Shown here: in pieces, positions 1 to 10,916 of the stretch
How positions within the stretch are numbered: the first letter of the stretch is position 1
Layout: the number at the start of each line of letters is the position of its first letter
Assembly (NCBI GenBank): GCA_943323545.2
Contig: CALPIE020000002.1
Span: forward strand, 1 to 62,429
Source: Bifidobacterium breve
GTDB taxonomy: Bacteria; Bacteroidota; Bacteroidia; Flavobacteriales; Flavobacteriaceae
Length of the DNA: 62,429 nt
Direction: 5' to 3'
Made by a program: the position numbers and the translations under genes
The notes under the pieces: model-generated
What the model was told of the DNA's origin: nothing
Database searches by the model: none
What the model saw: only the letters and a program-made list of their open reading frames with translations

Positions 1-105
1 ATTGTACTCCTTTTGGATTTGTGTCGAATCAATAGCAACTTGACTCACTACCAGCTGCGTATATAAAGCGAAAATCAAACTTAAAATGGATAGTGTAGTT
101 TTCAT
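1..105 (-). CDS. Secreted protein, N-terminal fragment only (continues past window start)
   Basis: Reverse strand ATG at 105; reads MKTTLSILSLIFALYTQLVVSQVAIDSTQIQKEYN, a signal peptide, open to base 1. Confidence 0.6.
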   Translation of the reverse strand, partial: MKTTLSILSLIFALYTQLVVSQVAIDSTQIQKEYN

Positions 106-252
106 AATTAATGATTCAGATTAATTAATTGCAAATATAATAGTAATACTATTAAAAATGAAATTTTAACTTTTATTTATATTTATTAACTATGAGAAAT
201 ATCATGTTTTTATAGGATATTAAATTATATTTTTGATAAAAATATTTTAAGT

Positions 253-1527
253 ATGAGTAAATATGTAACAGCTCAAGATGCTGTAAAAGTTGTAAAATCT
301 GGTAATAGAGTTTATCTTCAAGCTGCAGCTGCAGCACCAACTATTTTAGCAAACGCTTTAACAGAAAGAGCATCTGAATTAAAAAATGTAGAAATTTGTC
401 ACTTACATGTTGAAGGAGAAGCGCGCTATGCCAATCCAGAATTAGCCGAAAGCTTTCACGTAAATTCATTTTTTATTGGTGCCAATGTAAGGCATACTTT
501 GAAGGCAGGAAATGGTTCTTATACACCTGTATTTTTAAGTGAATTACCCAATTTATTCCGAAAAAACGTTCTGCCAATAGATGTCGCTTTTATTCATGTT
601 TCTCCACCTGACAGCCATGGTTACTGTTCGCTTGGTGTGTCAGTTGAAGCTACAGTAGCTGCTATTGAAAACGCGAAAATTGTGATAGCTCAAGTCAACC
701 CTAACATGCCTAGAACTTTTGGTGACGGAATTCTTCATGTATCTGAAATTGATTATTTAGTTGATGTTGATGTGCCGATATATGGTCATGCACCAGAACC
801 TTTTACATCTGAAGAAGAAAAAATAGGAAGTTTTATAGCTTCCTTAATAGAAGATAAAAGCACCTTGCAAATGGGAATTGGTTCTATTCCGAATGCAGCA
901 TTAAGTAAACTTACAAACCATAAAGATTTAGGATTGCATACCGAAATGTTTTCGGATGGTGTAATTGATTTAATTGAAAAAGACGTTATAAATTGCAATT
1001 ACAAAGGTACTTTAAGAGGTCGTGTTTTAGCTACTTTTTTAATGGGGTCTAAACGATTATACGATTATGTAAATGACAATCCGTTTATCGAAATGAAAGA
1101 ATCTTCTATGGTAAATGATACAGCACGAATTCGTAAAAATCCTAAAATGGTGGCTATTAACTCTGCTATTGAAGTTGATGTAACCGGACAGGTTTGCGCC
1201 GATTCTATCGGTCCGAAAATGTATTCGGGCGTTGGTGGTCAAATGGATTTTATTCGAGGTGCTTCGTTAAGTGTAGGAGGGAAAGCCATTATTGCATTAC
1301 CATCTATAACAAAAAGAGGTGAAAGCCGAATTGTACCCTATTTAAAGCAAGGTGCTGGTGTGGTTTCTACGCGTTCGCATGTACAATATATAATTACCGA
1401 AAATGGAATTGCCGATTTATATGGAAAGACTTTAAAACAAAGAGTAACCGAGCTGGTTAAGATTGCCCATTCTAATCATCAAGAAAGTATAGAAAGAAGT
1501 TATTACGAAATGCTAAATAATGTTTAA
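253..1527 (+). CDS. Acetyl-CoA hydrolase/transferase family protein (4-hydroxybutyrate CoA-transferase-like)
   Basis: 424 aa ORF; family-typical motifs (HVSPPDSHGYCSLGVSVE, LQMGIGSIPNA, GVGGQMDFIRGA). Confidence 0.9.
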   Translation: MSKYVTAQDAVKVVKSGNRVYLQAAAAAPTILANALTERASELKNVEICHLHVEGEARYANPELAESFHVNSFFIGANVRHTLKAGNGSYTPVFLSELPNLFRKNVLPIDVAFIHVSPPDSHGYCSLGVSVEATVAAIENAKIVIAQVNPNMPRTFGDGILHVSEIDYLVDVDVPIYGHAPEPFTSEEEKIGSFIASLIEDKSTLQMGIGSIPNAALSKLTNHKDLGLHTEMFSDGVIDLIEKDVINCNYKGTLRGRVLATFLMGSKRLYDYVNDNPFIEMKESSMVNDTARIRKNPKMVAINSAIEVDVTGQVCADSIGPKMYSGVGGQMDFIRGASLSVGGKAIIALPSITKRGESRIVPYLKQGAGVVSTRSHVQYIITENGIADLYGKTLKQRVTELVKIAHSNHQESIERSYYEMLNNV

Positions 1528-1546
1528 ATTTAGTTCAAGCAATACC

Positions 1547-3064
1547 TTATAACAACGATTTTCCTGTCATGACCTTTGGTTTATCAATTCCCATCAAAGC
1601 TAAAATCGTGGGAGCAAGATCGCCTAAAACGCCATTGTTAATATTTTTCAGTTCTTTATCCACTAAAATAATCGGAACCGGATTGGTAGTGTGTGCTGTA
1701 TTAGGCGAACCATCTGGGTTAATCATTGTTTCGCAATTGCCATGATCAGCAATGATAATTGTAGTATAATTGTTTGCTAAAGCAGCTTCGACCACTTCTT
1801 TTACACAAACATCAACAGCTTCACAAGCTTTTATTGCCGCTTCCATAATTCCGGTATGACCTACCATATCGCCATTGGCAAAATTCAAACACACAAAATC
1901 GACCTTACCTTTATTCAATTCTGGAATCAAAGCGTCTTTTAATTCGAAAGCACTCATTTCAGGTTTTAAATCGTAAGTGGCTACTTTAGGGGAGTTTCTT
2001 AATATACGGGTTTCGCCTTTAAAAGGAATTTCCCTTCCTCCAGAAAAGAAGAAAGTAACATGGGGATATTTCTCTGTTTCGGCAATTCGAATTTGTGTTT
2101 TGTAGTTTTTTTCTAATACTTCACCTAAGGTTTCGGTAATATTATCTTTATCATAAATAACATGGACATTGTTATAGGTGTCATCATAATTGGTCATCGT
2201 GACATAATACAAATTCAGTTTGTGCATGTTAAATTCGTGAAAGTCTTTTTGTGACAATGCTTCGGTTAATTCACGTCCTCTATCAGTTCTAAAGTTAAAA
2301 AAAACAACTACATCGTCGTTTTGAATTGTTGTAATCGGATTGTTATTAGAATCAACCATTACAATAGGATCGATAAATTCGTCTGTAATATTGTTTTGAT
2401 AACTTTCTGAAATAGCCAGATTAGAATTTAATACTTGTTTTCCTTTTCCATTAACTAATAAATCGTAAGCAATTTTAATTCTTTCCCAACGTTTGTCTCG
2501 GTCCATTGCATAATATCGACCTACAATAGAAGCGAGTTTTACAGAAGTATTTTTAATATAATTTTCAAGATTTTCGATATAAGTAATACCTGATTTTGGA
2601 TCTACATCACGACCATCGGTAAAAGCATGAATAAAAACTTTTTCCAATCCAAAATTTTGAGAAGCATCAATTAAACTTCGAAGATGTGAAGTGTGTGAAT
2701 GCACTCCTCCATCAGATACTAATCCTAAAAAATGAACTGCTTTATTGTTTTCTTTTGCATAAGTGAAAGCATCGATTAGAGGTTGTTCCTCTTTCATCGA
2801 ATTATGAGCCACAGCCAAATTGATTTTGGCTAAATCTTGATACACAATTCTGCCAGCACCAAGATTCATATGACCCACTTCCGAATTTCCCATCTGACCT
2901 TCGGGTAAACCAACATTTAAACCATCAGTTCGCAATTGTGCGTTTGGATATTTGGTGTATAAACTATTAATAAACGGAACATTTGCATTGTCAATTGCAG
3001 AAACTTTTGGGTCTGGAGATTTTCCCCAACCGTCCAAAATCATTAAAATTACTTTCTTATTCAT
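1547..3064 (-). CDS. gpmI: 2,3-bisphosphoglycerate-independent phosphoglycerate mutase
   Basis: MILDGWG start, MGNSEVGHMNLGAGR, IIADHGNCE motifs; 505 aa. Confidence 0.96.
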   Translation of the reverse strand: MNKKVILMILDGWGKSPDPKVSAIDNANVPFINSLYTKYPNAQLRTDGLNVGLPEGQMGNSEVGHMNLGAGRIVYQDLAKINLAVAHNSMKEEQPLIDAFTYAKENNKAVHFLGLVSDGGVHSHTSHLRSLIDASQNFGLEKVFIHAFTDGRDVDPKSGITYIENLENYIKNTSVKLASIVGRYYAMDRDKRWERIKIAYDLLVNGKGKQVLNSNLAISESYQNNITDEFIDPIVMVDSNNNPITTIQNDDVVVFFNFRTDRGRELTEALSQKDFHEFNMHKLNLYYVTMTNYDDTYNNVHVIYDKDNITETLGEVLEKNYKTQIRIAETEKYPHVTFFFSGGREIPFKGETRILRNSPKVATYDLKPEMSAFELKDALIPELNKGKVDFVCLNFANGDMVGHTGIMEAAIKACEAVDVCVKEVVEAALANNYTTIIIADHGNCETMINPDGSPNTAHTTNPVPIILVDKELKNINNGVLGDLAPTILALMGIDKPKVMTGKSLL

Positions 3065-3141
3065 TAAGATCTATTTTCATTAAAGATAATCTATTTTGAA
3101 ATTTTTATGCAATTGTTTACAAATAAAAATAAAATTATTAA

Positions 3142-5553
3142 TTATTTCTTTTTTAGCGTATTGTAATCTATAAAATAACGAAGACTAATAGAAAAGATGT
3201 GTGAGAAATTATCACTATTCATTATATCATTTAAATTGCTGGAATAATCGGTGCTAAATTCTCTAAGAAAAGTAGCGGCATTATTTCGGTATAAAACAGA
3301 AATTTGACTTCCGGGAGCAAACCACCATGAGTAAGACAAATCTAAATTCCATGTATTAAAACTAGAATTTTTATTGGTTAAATAGGTATTATTATTTATT
3401 AAAGTACCGTCATCTTGTAATGTCAAAATTGTATGATTTAAAGCATATGATAAATAATGTCTAATCGTTAAATTCAGATTCATTAAATTGTTTAAAGTAT
3501 ATTTTCCTGTCAATGAATTTGAGTAAGTCGACCTGTCTCTTCTCGTAAAAACAATATCGGTGTTGTCATTAGCAATCCATCCAATATTATTATTTTGTAC
3601 AGTATATAGTAATTCATATTTAATAGTAAACTTATCTGAAAAGCGATATCTTGGAGCAAATAATATACTGTAAACAATTCTATCTTTTTCTGTAGTAAAC
3701 ATAAAAGAAGGTTTAAAATCTATTGCAAATTTTCTATTGTAATTTGTAGATAAGAAAAAGAAAGCGTTATAGTTTTCGGGAATGATTACAAATTTTTCTT
3801 CATTGTTGTTCTGAGCTTCATAAAAGTCATATACTTTTAAAGGTTTGATATTAAAACCAAAACCATAATAATCATTTTTTTTATCGGTTATATTAAAATT
3901 TAAATTTGAAGAAAATCCTTGTAATCTACCTGTTCTGTTTTCAAATTCGGAATTAGTATTTAAATTAACTGAAAAATTATTGAAGTGGGCAGTAGGGTTT
4001 AATATTCGATAACTCACATTTCCATAAATATTATGATAATGAGTTAAAAAATTAATACCTAAATCATTAATATCATAATCCTTTGATACATATTGGCCTC
4101 CAGTACTAAAACGAAAGTTGCCACTTGTATCTTTAAAATTTATTGCAGTTGAAAATCCTTTTTTATTATCTAATTCAATTTCGTTTAGGAAACTGTATTT
4201 AAAATCACCACTTAAATTATAGGTATTTTTCTTGGTATTTAAATCGAAAACAATTGCAGAAACATTGGCATCTCTGTATTTACCATTTCTAGTAACATTG
4301 GTGTTTATAAATGCAACAGAAGAATTTCTCCTAAAACGTTGATCAAGAACAAAAACATTAAAATTAGTTAGTGGTTCAACAACTTCTTGTCTTTCTTCAC
4401 CAGTAACAGTGTTTCTTATATCGGCAAAAGTTTTTTTAGTGATTCCGTTTAATACACCTATACCTAGTCCTTTTTTGGTTCGTCCAGAAATTTTTAAAGC
4501 ATTTAATAAGTTAACAAATTCTGGGTATTTGGTTACCTCTTCATCTGTATTTATTTCGGGATAATAAGAAGGAGCACCTCCAATTCTTCTTGAGTACAGT
4601 AAGTTTCCTTTGCTAAAAAGTTCAGTTCCTTCAGTAAAAAAAGGGCGATTTTCAATAAATTGTTGTTCAAAAGGGCTCAGATTTAATTCAACTCTATCAA
4701 AAGCAGTTTGACCAAAATCGGGAACTAAAATAGCATCTAAAGTAAAAGCGTCGCTAAGGCCATATTTAATATCTAAACCTCCTTTTAATTCTCCTTTTGT
4801 TTGTTCCTTAGTATTGCTTAAATAATAGGAAGAATATGGAATAAGAAACAGTCTTGTTGGCGTATTAATATTTTCAATCCCTTCAAGAATTCCAGATTGT
4901 GTTGCTTTATTGACTATAGCATTACTAAATAAATTCCATGTATAACGTTGTCTTTGATTCCTTACTTCTCTATAAAAATTAATCCCCCAAGCTTGTGTTA
5001 TTTGTTTTGGAAATCGTATAGCAGCGAAAGGAATTTTCATTTCAACAACCCAGCCAATATCTGTAATTGCTACTTTGCTATCCCAAATGGCATTCCATGT
5101 AAAATCTTCGTTTTTTGCTTCTGTATAAATACAATCTTGTTGTACGCCTGCTGAACTAACAAAAAAGCGAAATTCTTGTTGCCCATCATTATATCCATTT
5201 AATAAAACACCAAAGTGATCAGCAACTCCAAAGTCATCTCTTAAAATTAATTCTCGTTTTATGGATTCTGGATTATTATCATAAAGAGTTGCAGCAATAT
5301 ATATAGCTTCATGATCATAAACTACTTTAACTTCCGATTTTCTTTCTTTGGGTTCTAATTTGCCGTTATCGGGCTCTTCCATAACAAAATCAGTAGCTAT
5401 TTGAGCTGTTTTCCAAATTTCTTCATCAAATTTTCCGTCGATAGTTATTTTTTCAGAACTGAATTTTGTTTGTAAAGTTTTTTTTGTTGTTTGTGAAAAA
5501 CAGCATTGGAGTAAGAAACAAAAAAGAATACAAAAATTCAGTTTTTGAGGCAT
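3142..5553 (-). CDS. DUF5916 family outer-membrane protein with family 9 carbohydrate-binding-like N-terminus
   Basis: Signal peptide, ITIDGKFDEEIWKTAQ CBM9-like start, beta-barrel-like C-terminal half. Confidence 0.8.
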   Translation of the reverse strand: MPQKLNFCILFCFLLQCCFSQTTKKTLQTKFSSEKITIDGKFDEEIWKTAQIATDFVMEEPDNGKLEPKERKSEVKVVYDHEAIYIAATLYDNNPESIKRELILRDDFGVADHFGVLLNGYNDGQQEFRFFVSSAGVQQDCIYTEAKNEDFTWNAIWDSKVAITDIGWVVEMKIPFAAIRFPKQITQAWGINFYREVRNQRQRYTWNLFSNAIVNKATQSGILEGIENINTPTRLFLIPYSSYYLSNTKEQTKGELKGGLDIKYGLSDAFTLDAILVPDFGQTAFDRVELNLSPFEQQFIENRPFFTEGTELFSKGNLLYSRRIGGAPSYYPEINTDEEVTKYPEFVNLLNALKISGRTKKGLGIGVLNGITKKTFADIRNTVTGEERQEVVEPLTNFNVFVLDQRFRRNSSVAFINTNVTRNGKYRDANVSAIVFDLNTKKNTYNLSGDFKYSFLNEIELDNKKGFSTAINFKDTSGNFRFSTGGQYVSKDYDINDLGINFLTHYHNIYGNVSYRILNPTAHFNNFSVNLNTNSEFENRTGRLQGFSSNLNFNITDKKNDYYGFGFNIKPLKVYDFYEAQNNNEEKFVIIPENYNAFFFLSTNYNRKFAIDFKPSFMFTTEKDRIVYSILFAPRYRFSDKFTIKYELLYTVQNNNIGWIANDNTDIVFTRRDRSTYSNSLTGKYTLNNLMNLNLTIRHYLSYALNHTILTLQDDGTLINNNTYLTNKNSSFNTWNLDLSYSWWFAPGSQISVLYRNNAATFLREFSTDYSSNLNDIMNSDNFSHIFSISLRYFIDYNTLKKK

Positions 5554-5800
5554 TTTAGAAATGTTTGTGATGCAAATATAAATTTTAATGTAATTATTAC
5601 AACTAAATCCTTAAAACTATTTGTTTAATTAAATTAGATTTTACAGTAGAACGAAACCATCAGTTTGAATATCCATACTATTTATCGTACAATTATAACA
5701 TTTTTAACGATAATTTGTGATAAAGTTGATTTCAAAAGCAATTTTTATGTAGTATATTCGTTTAACCAAGTCAAAAATAATAATAAAAACCTACAGAGAT

Positions 5801-6505
5801 ATGATTTATAGAATTATTGCAGTTTCACTATTTTTTTTAACTTCTTTTAGTGAAATAAATCCGAGTCAATTTGTAAAAAAATCACCTTTGAAATCAGAAT
5901 TTACCAATCCTGATTCAGAAAAATCGGCGTATTTTGCATTGAATACCAATTCCTTTAAGATTCCTTCTTTTGAATGCTTTTCAAAAGCATTAATTGGATT
6001 CATTAAGCTAAAAAAATTGGGAGATATACAAAATGATTTTCTAACAATAGTTGATTATAGTTTGCCATCAACAGTTAAACGATTATGGGTAATTAATACC
6101 AAAGAAAATAAAATCGTTATCAATTCATTAGTAGCGCACGGAAAAAATTCTGGAGATAATTATGCCAATAGTTTTTCCAATAAAAACGAATCCCATAAAA
6201 GTAGTTTGGGTTTTTTTATTACAGGTGAAACTTATATAGGTAAACATGGATTGTCATTGCGATTGGATGGTCTTGAAAAAGGAATTAACGATGGTGCTAG
6301 AAAACGATCAATTGTTATGCATGCAGCAGATTATGTTTCAGAAGTATTTATAAAAACTCACAATCGTCTTGGTTTAAGTCATGGTTGCCCTGCATTACCT
6401 GTAAATTTAAACGCTAAAATTATTTCAACAATTAAAGGAAAATCTTGTTTGTTTATTTATTATCCATGCGTAGATTATAATAAAACCACCAAGTTAATAT
6501 CTTAA
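5801..6505 (+). CDS. Murein L,D-transpeptidase catalytic domain family protein
   Basis: MHAADYVS...LGLSHGCPALP catalytic motif; signal peptide. Confidence 0.85.
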   Translation: MIYRIIAVSLFFLTSFSEINPSQFVKKSPLKSEFTNPDSEKSAYFALNTNSFKIPSFECFSKALIGFIKLKKLGDIQNDFLTIVDYSLPSTVKRLWVINTKENKIVINSLVAHGKNSGDNYANSFSNKNESHKSSLGFFITGETYIGKHGLSLRLDGLEKGINDGARKRSIVMHAADYVSEVFIKTHNRLGLSHGCPALPVNLNAKIISTIKGKSCLFIYYPCVDYNKTTKLIS

Positions 6506-8207
6506 CTTAGAAAAAATTTCAGCATCCAAACAATAAATATCTTCTCTAAATTGAAGTTTTCCATTTGTTTCCCATGCAGTCCAATACAACTGATGAATAA
6601 ATATATCTTCAGTAACTTTAATTACAATTGTTTTTAATACAGGTTTTGGAAGTATTTTTTTTTCTATGATTAATTTTGGGTTTTTAGCCAAAAGCAAGGC
6701 ATTTTTTTTATCGATTACAATTTGCTTTTCTTTTTGCAACTTGTAATAATAGTTAATATCTGTGGTGTCTTTTATTTTTTGTAGTGGCCATTTGATGGAG
6801 TCATTTAAAATTGAAGCTGCCATTTCTAAAGGATTTTCTAAACGAACACAGCCCGAACTTAATGATCGGTGATTAAAAGCAAAATAATTACGATGATTTG
6901 TGTCGTGAAGATAAACAGAAAACTTGTTATGAAAATTAATTTTCATTAATCCCAATGAGTTATTTCTACCCGGATTTTGTGCGTATTTGTATTTATATGC
7001 ATCTTCTTTTTTCCAATCCCATGGATTTATTTCTTCATTTTTATAGTTTAAAATAACCAATCCTTTTTTTCTAAAAACACCTTTATTTTTTTCTGCTTCT
7101 GGATAAATATCTTCTTTTAAAATTGTAGGTGGTACTGTCCAATTGGGATTTAAATTAATATTCGATATTTTAGATTCTAATATAGGCGTTTTACGAGTGT
7201 CTCTTCCAACTACAACTTTTTGTTTTTGTATGGTGTCGTTGTTTTTAATAGCTACAATGCTGTAATCTGGAATGTTAATTAGTAAATAATTATTTCCAAA
7301 TTCATTAGCATACCATTTCCATCGTTCCATGTTGGCAATAACTTGTTCTATTCGTTGGTTTTTATAGTAGTTTAAAGCCTCAATTGTACTTCTTCCAATA
7401 ATAGCATCCGAAATTAATCCATGCCTTTTTTGAAATAATCGAACTGCTTCTTGTGTATTTTTATCATAATAATCACTCAATACAGTATCTTTTGTTTTTA
7501 AATCATTCCAATAAATTAATCTTTTTTTTATGATATGGATGTATCTGTTTTTTTTATTTGGAATTATTTTCTCTTTAAGATTAATTAGTCCAATATTTCG
7601 GTCATCAGGGAACTGATTCAGAATTTTTAAACATGATTTTAATTTAATATATATAGGATGATTGGGTTTACAGTTTTCAATGTTTTCTTTAAAAGAATCG
7701 CTTTCAAAACATTGAAATAAAATAGCATTTACATCGATTTTTTTTTTCTTTAATATCCCAATCATCATATAAAGTTGCTGGGTTTAATTTTCCCTGAGAT
7801 AAGTGTTTGACAAACAATTGTGTATTTAATGTTAGCAGTAAATCATAGTTTGCAATGGCAGTATCTTTAAGGTTTTCATAATTGTTTTCATAAGATTTTA
7901 ATATAGAATAATTGTAATCTTCAGATTCTAAACCTTCGTTTTCTGCCAAAGCTATTTCGTTCAATATAAATTTTCTTTTAGTAATTTCATCCCAAACAAT
8001 TTCGTAATTGTATTTTTTATAAAATGCTTTTAATGCTTCATTTTGTTTGATATTTAATTGTAAGGTGTCAATTTTTATTTTAGAAATTTCAAAAAAAGAG
8101 AGGTCAATAAATGATGCATTTACAAAAGAAACATTACTAATAGTATTTCTTTTGCAACTCGAAACAACAATAATTAATAGGATAAAGTAAATTTTATTCA
8201 TAGGCAT
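6494..8207 (-). pseudogene. L,D-transpeptidase (scaffold + peptidoglycan-binding + YkuD domains), split by a +1 frameshift at an A10 run
   Basis: ORFs 7704..8207 and 6494..7768 join as ...DDWDIKEKK|IDVNAILFQ... if the A10 run (reverse complement of 7738-7747) had 9 A; C-terminal SSGCVRLENP motif intact. Confidence 0.75.
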
Positions 8208-8490
8208 TTATACCAATATCATTTTTTTTATCATATCTATTTCTCTAATTTGTTTTGGATTAACAGCATTAAAAGTACTGTTTTTATTTTATAAATTGAT
8301 TCTATTTCAACTATTTATAGGTAACAAAAAACCAAAAACGGAAAGTTGATTTTATGTTTTCTACATAAAATTAATTACAATTATTTAAAATTTTAAATTC
8401 GTAAAAAACAGTTAACAGTTTAATATTAAATTAATTAACTTGAATAAAATTTATAGATGTATTTAAGGAAAAATATTTTTTAAAAAAAAG

Positions 8491-8523
8491 TTTGCATCCA
8501 ATTAAACTAAAATAGTATATTTG
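8491..8523 (+). promoter_or_regulatory. Bacteroidota-type promoter of tRNA-Gly (TTTG -33, TATATTTG -7)
   Basis: TTTG 8491-8494 and TATATTTG 8516-8523 upstream of the tRNA. Confidence 0.7.
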
Positions 8524-8535
8524 CACTCACCAAAT

Positions 8536-8608
<73 letters not shown>

Positions 8609-8615
8609 CTAAATT

Positions 8616-8645
8616 AAAGCCCTGATAATCAGGGCTTTTTTTATG
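8616..8645 (+). terminator. Rho-independent terminator after tRNA-Gly
   Basis: AAGCCCTGATAATCAGGGCTTTTTTT hairpin and T tract. Confidence 0.85.
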
Positions 8646-8698
8646 GATTTTAATGAAATCTTCATTTTTAGCTCATTTTTTTTCTCTTCAAAACAGTT

Positions 8699-8720
8699 AA
8701 AATAGGTACAAAATAGGTAC
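8699..8720 (+). repeat. Tandem 11-bp repeat AAAATAGGTAC x2
   Basis: Read directly; upstream of the integrase remnant. Confidence 0.8.
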
Positions 8721-8756
8721 AAAATAATATCTTTGTTTACTTATTTTTTACTTATT

Positions 8757-9332
8757 ATGACAATAGAATTTAAATTAAATACCTCCAACAAGGAATCAAA
8801 AAAGGGTTTTGCATTAATTATTTACGTTTATTTAAATAAAATACAAAAAATCTCCACTCCTTATCATTGTAAAATGTCCGATTGGGATGATTTACTAAAA
8901 GAGCCTAAGCGTTCGCATCCATTTTATTTTGACCTCCTTGATTATGTTTTAAAAACAAAAATCAAAATTAATACTATTTTGGGTAAACCCAATAATTACA
9001 TTTCAATCAAACAAATAGAGAGCTTTTTAGCAAATGAAAATCCTGACTCTTTTATAAATTTTCTAAAGAATTATTGTGAAGTGTTCGGAAAGATTATAGG
9101 TATTAGAATTCAAATTCATGCAATAAGATTAGAGTACAAAAATAGAATAAAATTTTTTTATATTCAATCAATTAAGGATTTTCTCATGATTTTGCGTAAC
9201 AGTTGCTGCCAAGTATATACTCACTATAAAGTAGCGACTATACAACCCTATCAGGGTAGATTGTTGCTATTCAATAGCATTTCTCAGTCAAATATATTAT
9301 TTTTAAAAATAAAGCATAAAGCTCACTATTAG
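8757..9332 (+). pseudogene. Truncated tyrosine recombinase/integrase (N-terminal arm-binding region only)
   Basis: MTIEFKLNTSNKESKKGFALIIYVYL...KMSDWDDLLKEPKR resembles Bacteroidota integrase N-termini; no catalytic R-H-R-Y domain. Confidence 0.65.
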
Positions 9333-9653
9333 CTCGGGTAATTTAGATAGTCGTTAATGCTCAAATATATTCAATATTATAACTATCAATAAAAAAGTGT
9401 TGTCGTTGGGGCTTATAAACATCATTCCTATCAAAATTCTTTAATGAGTTATTATTAATCAGCTATTGCAATCGCTTAAATACAAATTATTAAGACTAAT
9501 AAATATAGAATTTCTATTCATTATATTTTTTCAAACAATAAATATTTATACTTATATTTTACTTAAATTAATGGATTATAGATGTAATTATTTGAATATA
9601 AGCATAATAAAATTCCTATTTTTTAGCCTTCCAAGCTGGTTGTCGCGAGTTCG

Positions 9654-9932
9654 AGCCTCGTCTTCCGCTCTGAAAATCCTAAAACTTTTTTGTTTTAGGA
9701 TTTTTTATTTTATAGTAGTGGTTAGAAGTTTATCCCGATGGCTATCGGGAAGCCTCGTCTTCCGCTCTGAAAATCCTAAAACTTTTTTGTTTTAGGATTT
9801 TTTATTTTATGGTAGTGGCGAGAAGTTTATCCCGATGGCTATCGGGAAGCCTCGTCTTCCGCTCTGAAAATCCTAAAATTTTTTTTAGGATTTTTTATTT
9901 TATGGTAGTTGCTAGAAGTTTACTTCCGCTCT
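9654..9932 (+). repeat. 97-bp tandem repeat carrying tRNA-Gly 3' end + terminator hairpin + CCCGATGGCTATCGGG palindrome
   Basis: Units start at 9654, 9751 and 9848 (97-bp period), last unit truncated before CTTCCGCTCT at 9923. Confidence 0.9.
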
Positions 9933-10076
9933 TTAGAAATTTTATACAATTTTGAATTGGATTTTTTTCATGGCGTTTGCTTTCGGGTCGGGCTTTTCGC
10001 TTTATCTTTTGCTCATACTTCGCAAAAGGATGCCGCTACACCCGAGGCCATTGGCCGAACTGACCGAAGGTAATCC

Positions 10077-10787
10077 CTAACGCAACCAAGACAAATCAGT
10101 TTCAGGAGCTAATTCTTCTGGATTTTCACCTTGACGAAATAATCTTGCTGTTAAATCTCCTTTTAAAATAATTTTATTATCATTAACTTCAAGCCAACTT
10201 CCTTCACGCAAACCAAGAACTGGCGTTGCATTAAAAGCATGAAATTCTTTAATTCTAGTTTCTCTAGTTTCTCCCATATGTTTTGATTGTAAATCAGCAT
10301 CTAAATAATGTGGATTTAAATTAAACGGAATCAATCCCAATGTTATGAAACTTGGCGGATATATAATAGGCATATCATTGGTCGTTTGCATTGAAATTCC
10401 AGTAATATTACTTCCGGCACTAGAACCTAGATATGGAGTGCCGTTTTCAACAACCGAAGCTAAAATTTCCATCACCCCATTTTTATACAATTGGCTTACT
10501 AATAAAAAAGTATTTCCGCCACCTGTAAAAATTCCCTCTGCATTTTTAATTGCTTCGACTGCATTTTCAAATTCATGAATACCTTTAACAGCTATATTTA
10601 ATGAGGCAAAAGTTGCTTTTACTTTTGAAGTATATTCATCATGAGATATTCCGCCAGGTCTCGCATACGGAATAAAAAGTAGTGTTTTGCAATCTTTAAA
10701 TAATGTTTTTAAATTGGGTAGTATATACTCCAAATAGTCGCCCCCATGAATGGTAGAAGTGCTAGCAATTATTAATTTTTTATTCAT
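10077..10787 (-). CDS. pepE: Dipeptidase E (peptidase S51 family)
   Basis: GIFTGGGNTFLLV, GSSAGSN motifs; 236 aa. Confidence 0.9.
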   Translation of the reverse strand: MNKKLIIASTSTIHGGDYLEYILPNLKTLFKDCKTLLFIPYARPGGISHDEYTSKVKATFASLNIAVKGIHEFENAVEAIKNAEGIFTGGGNTFLLVSQLYKNGVMEILASVVENGTPYLGSSAGSNITGISMQTTNDMPIIYPPSFITLGLIPFNLNPHYLDADLQSKHMGETRETRIKEFHAFNATPVLGLREGSWLEVNDNKIILKGDLTARLFRQGENPEELAPETDLSWLR

Positions 10788-10916
10788 CGAATATTATTTT
10801 CTTCAACAAATCTACAAACTTAAATGTTTAATATTAACATAAATTTACAATTGCTTTGGCTTATTTTTTTGACACATTTAAAATACATTTACAATTATTA
10901 TTATGCAAAAACAGCA

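Noticed and set aside
9193-9330. Possible structured RNA (TGCTATTCAATAGCA and neighbours) inside the element remnant
   Set aside because: Only one short perfect palindrome found; insufficient to claim an RNA gene.
9466-9795. 109-aa ORF on + strand
   Set aside because: Runs through the att copy and 97-bp tandem repeats; translation of tRNA tails and terminators, not a protein family.
9654-9932. Possible CRISPR array
   Set aside because: Units are contiguous 97-bp tandem copies without unique spacers and contain a tRNA 3' end; no cas genes in the window.
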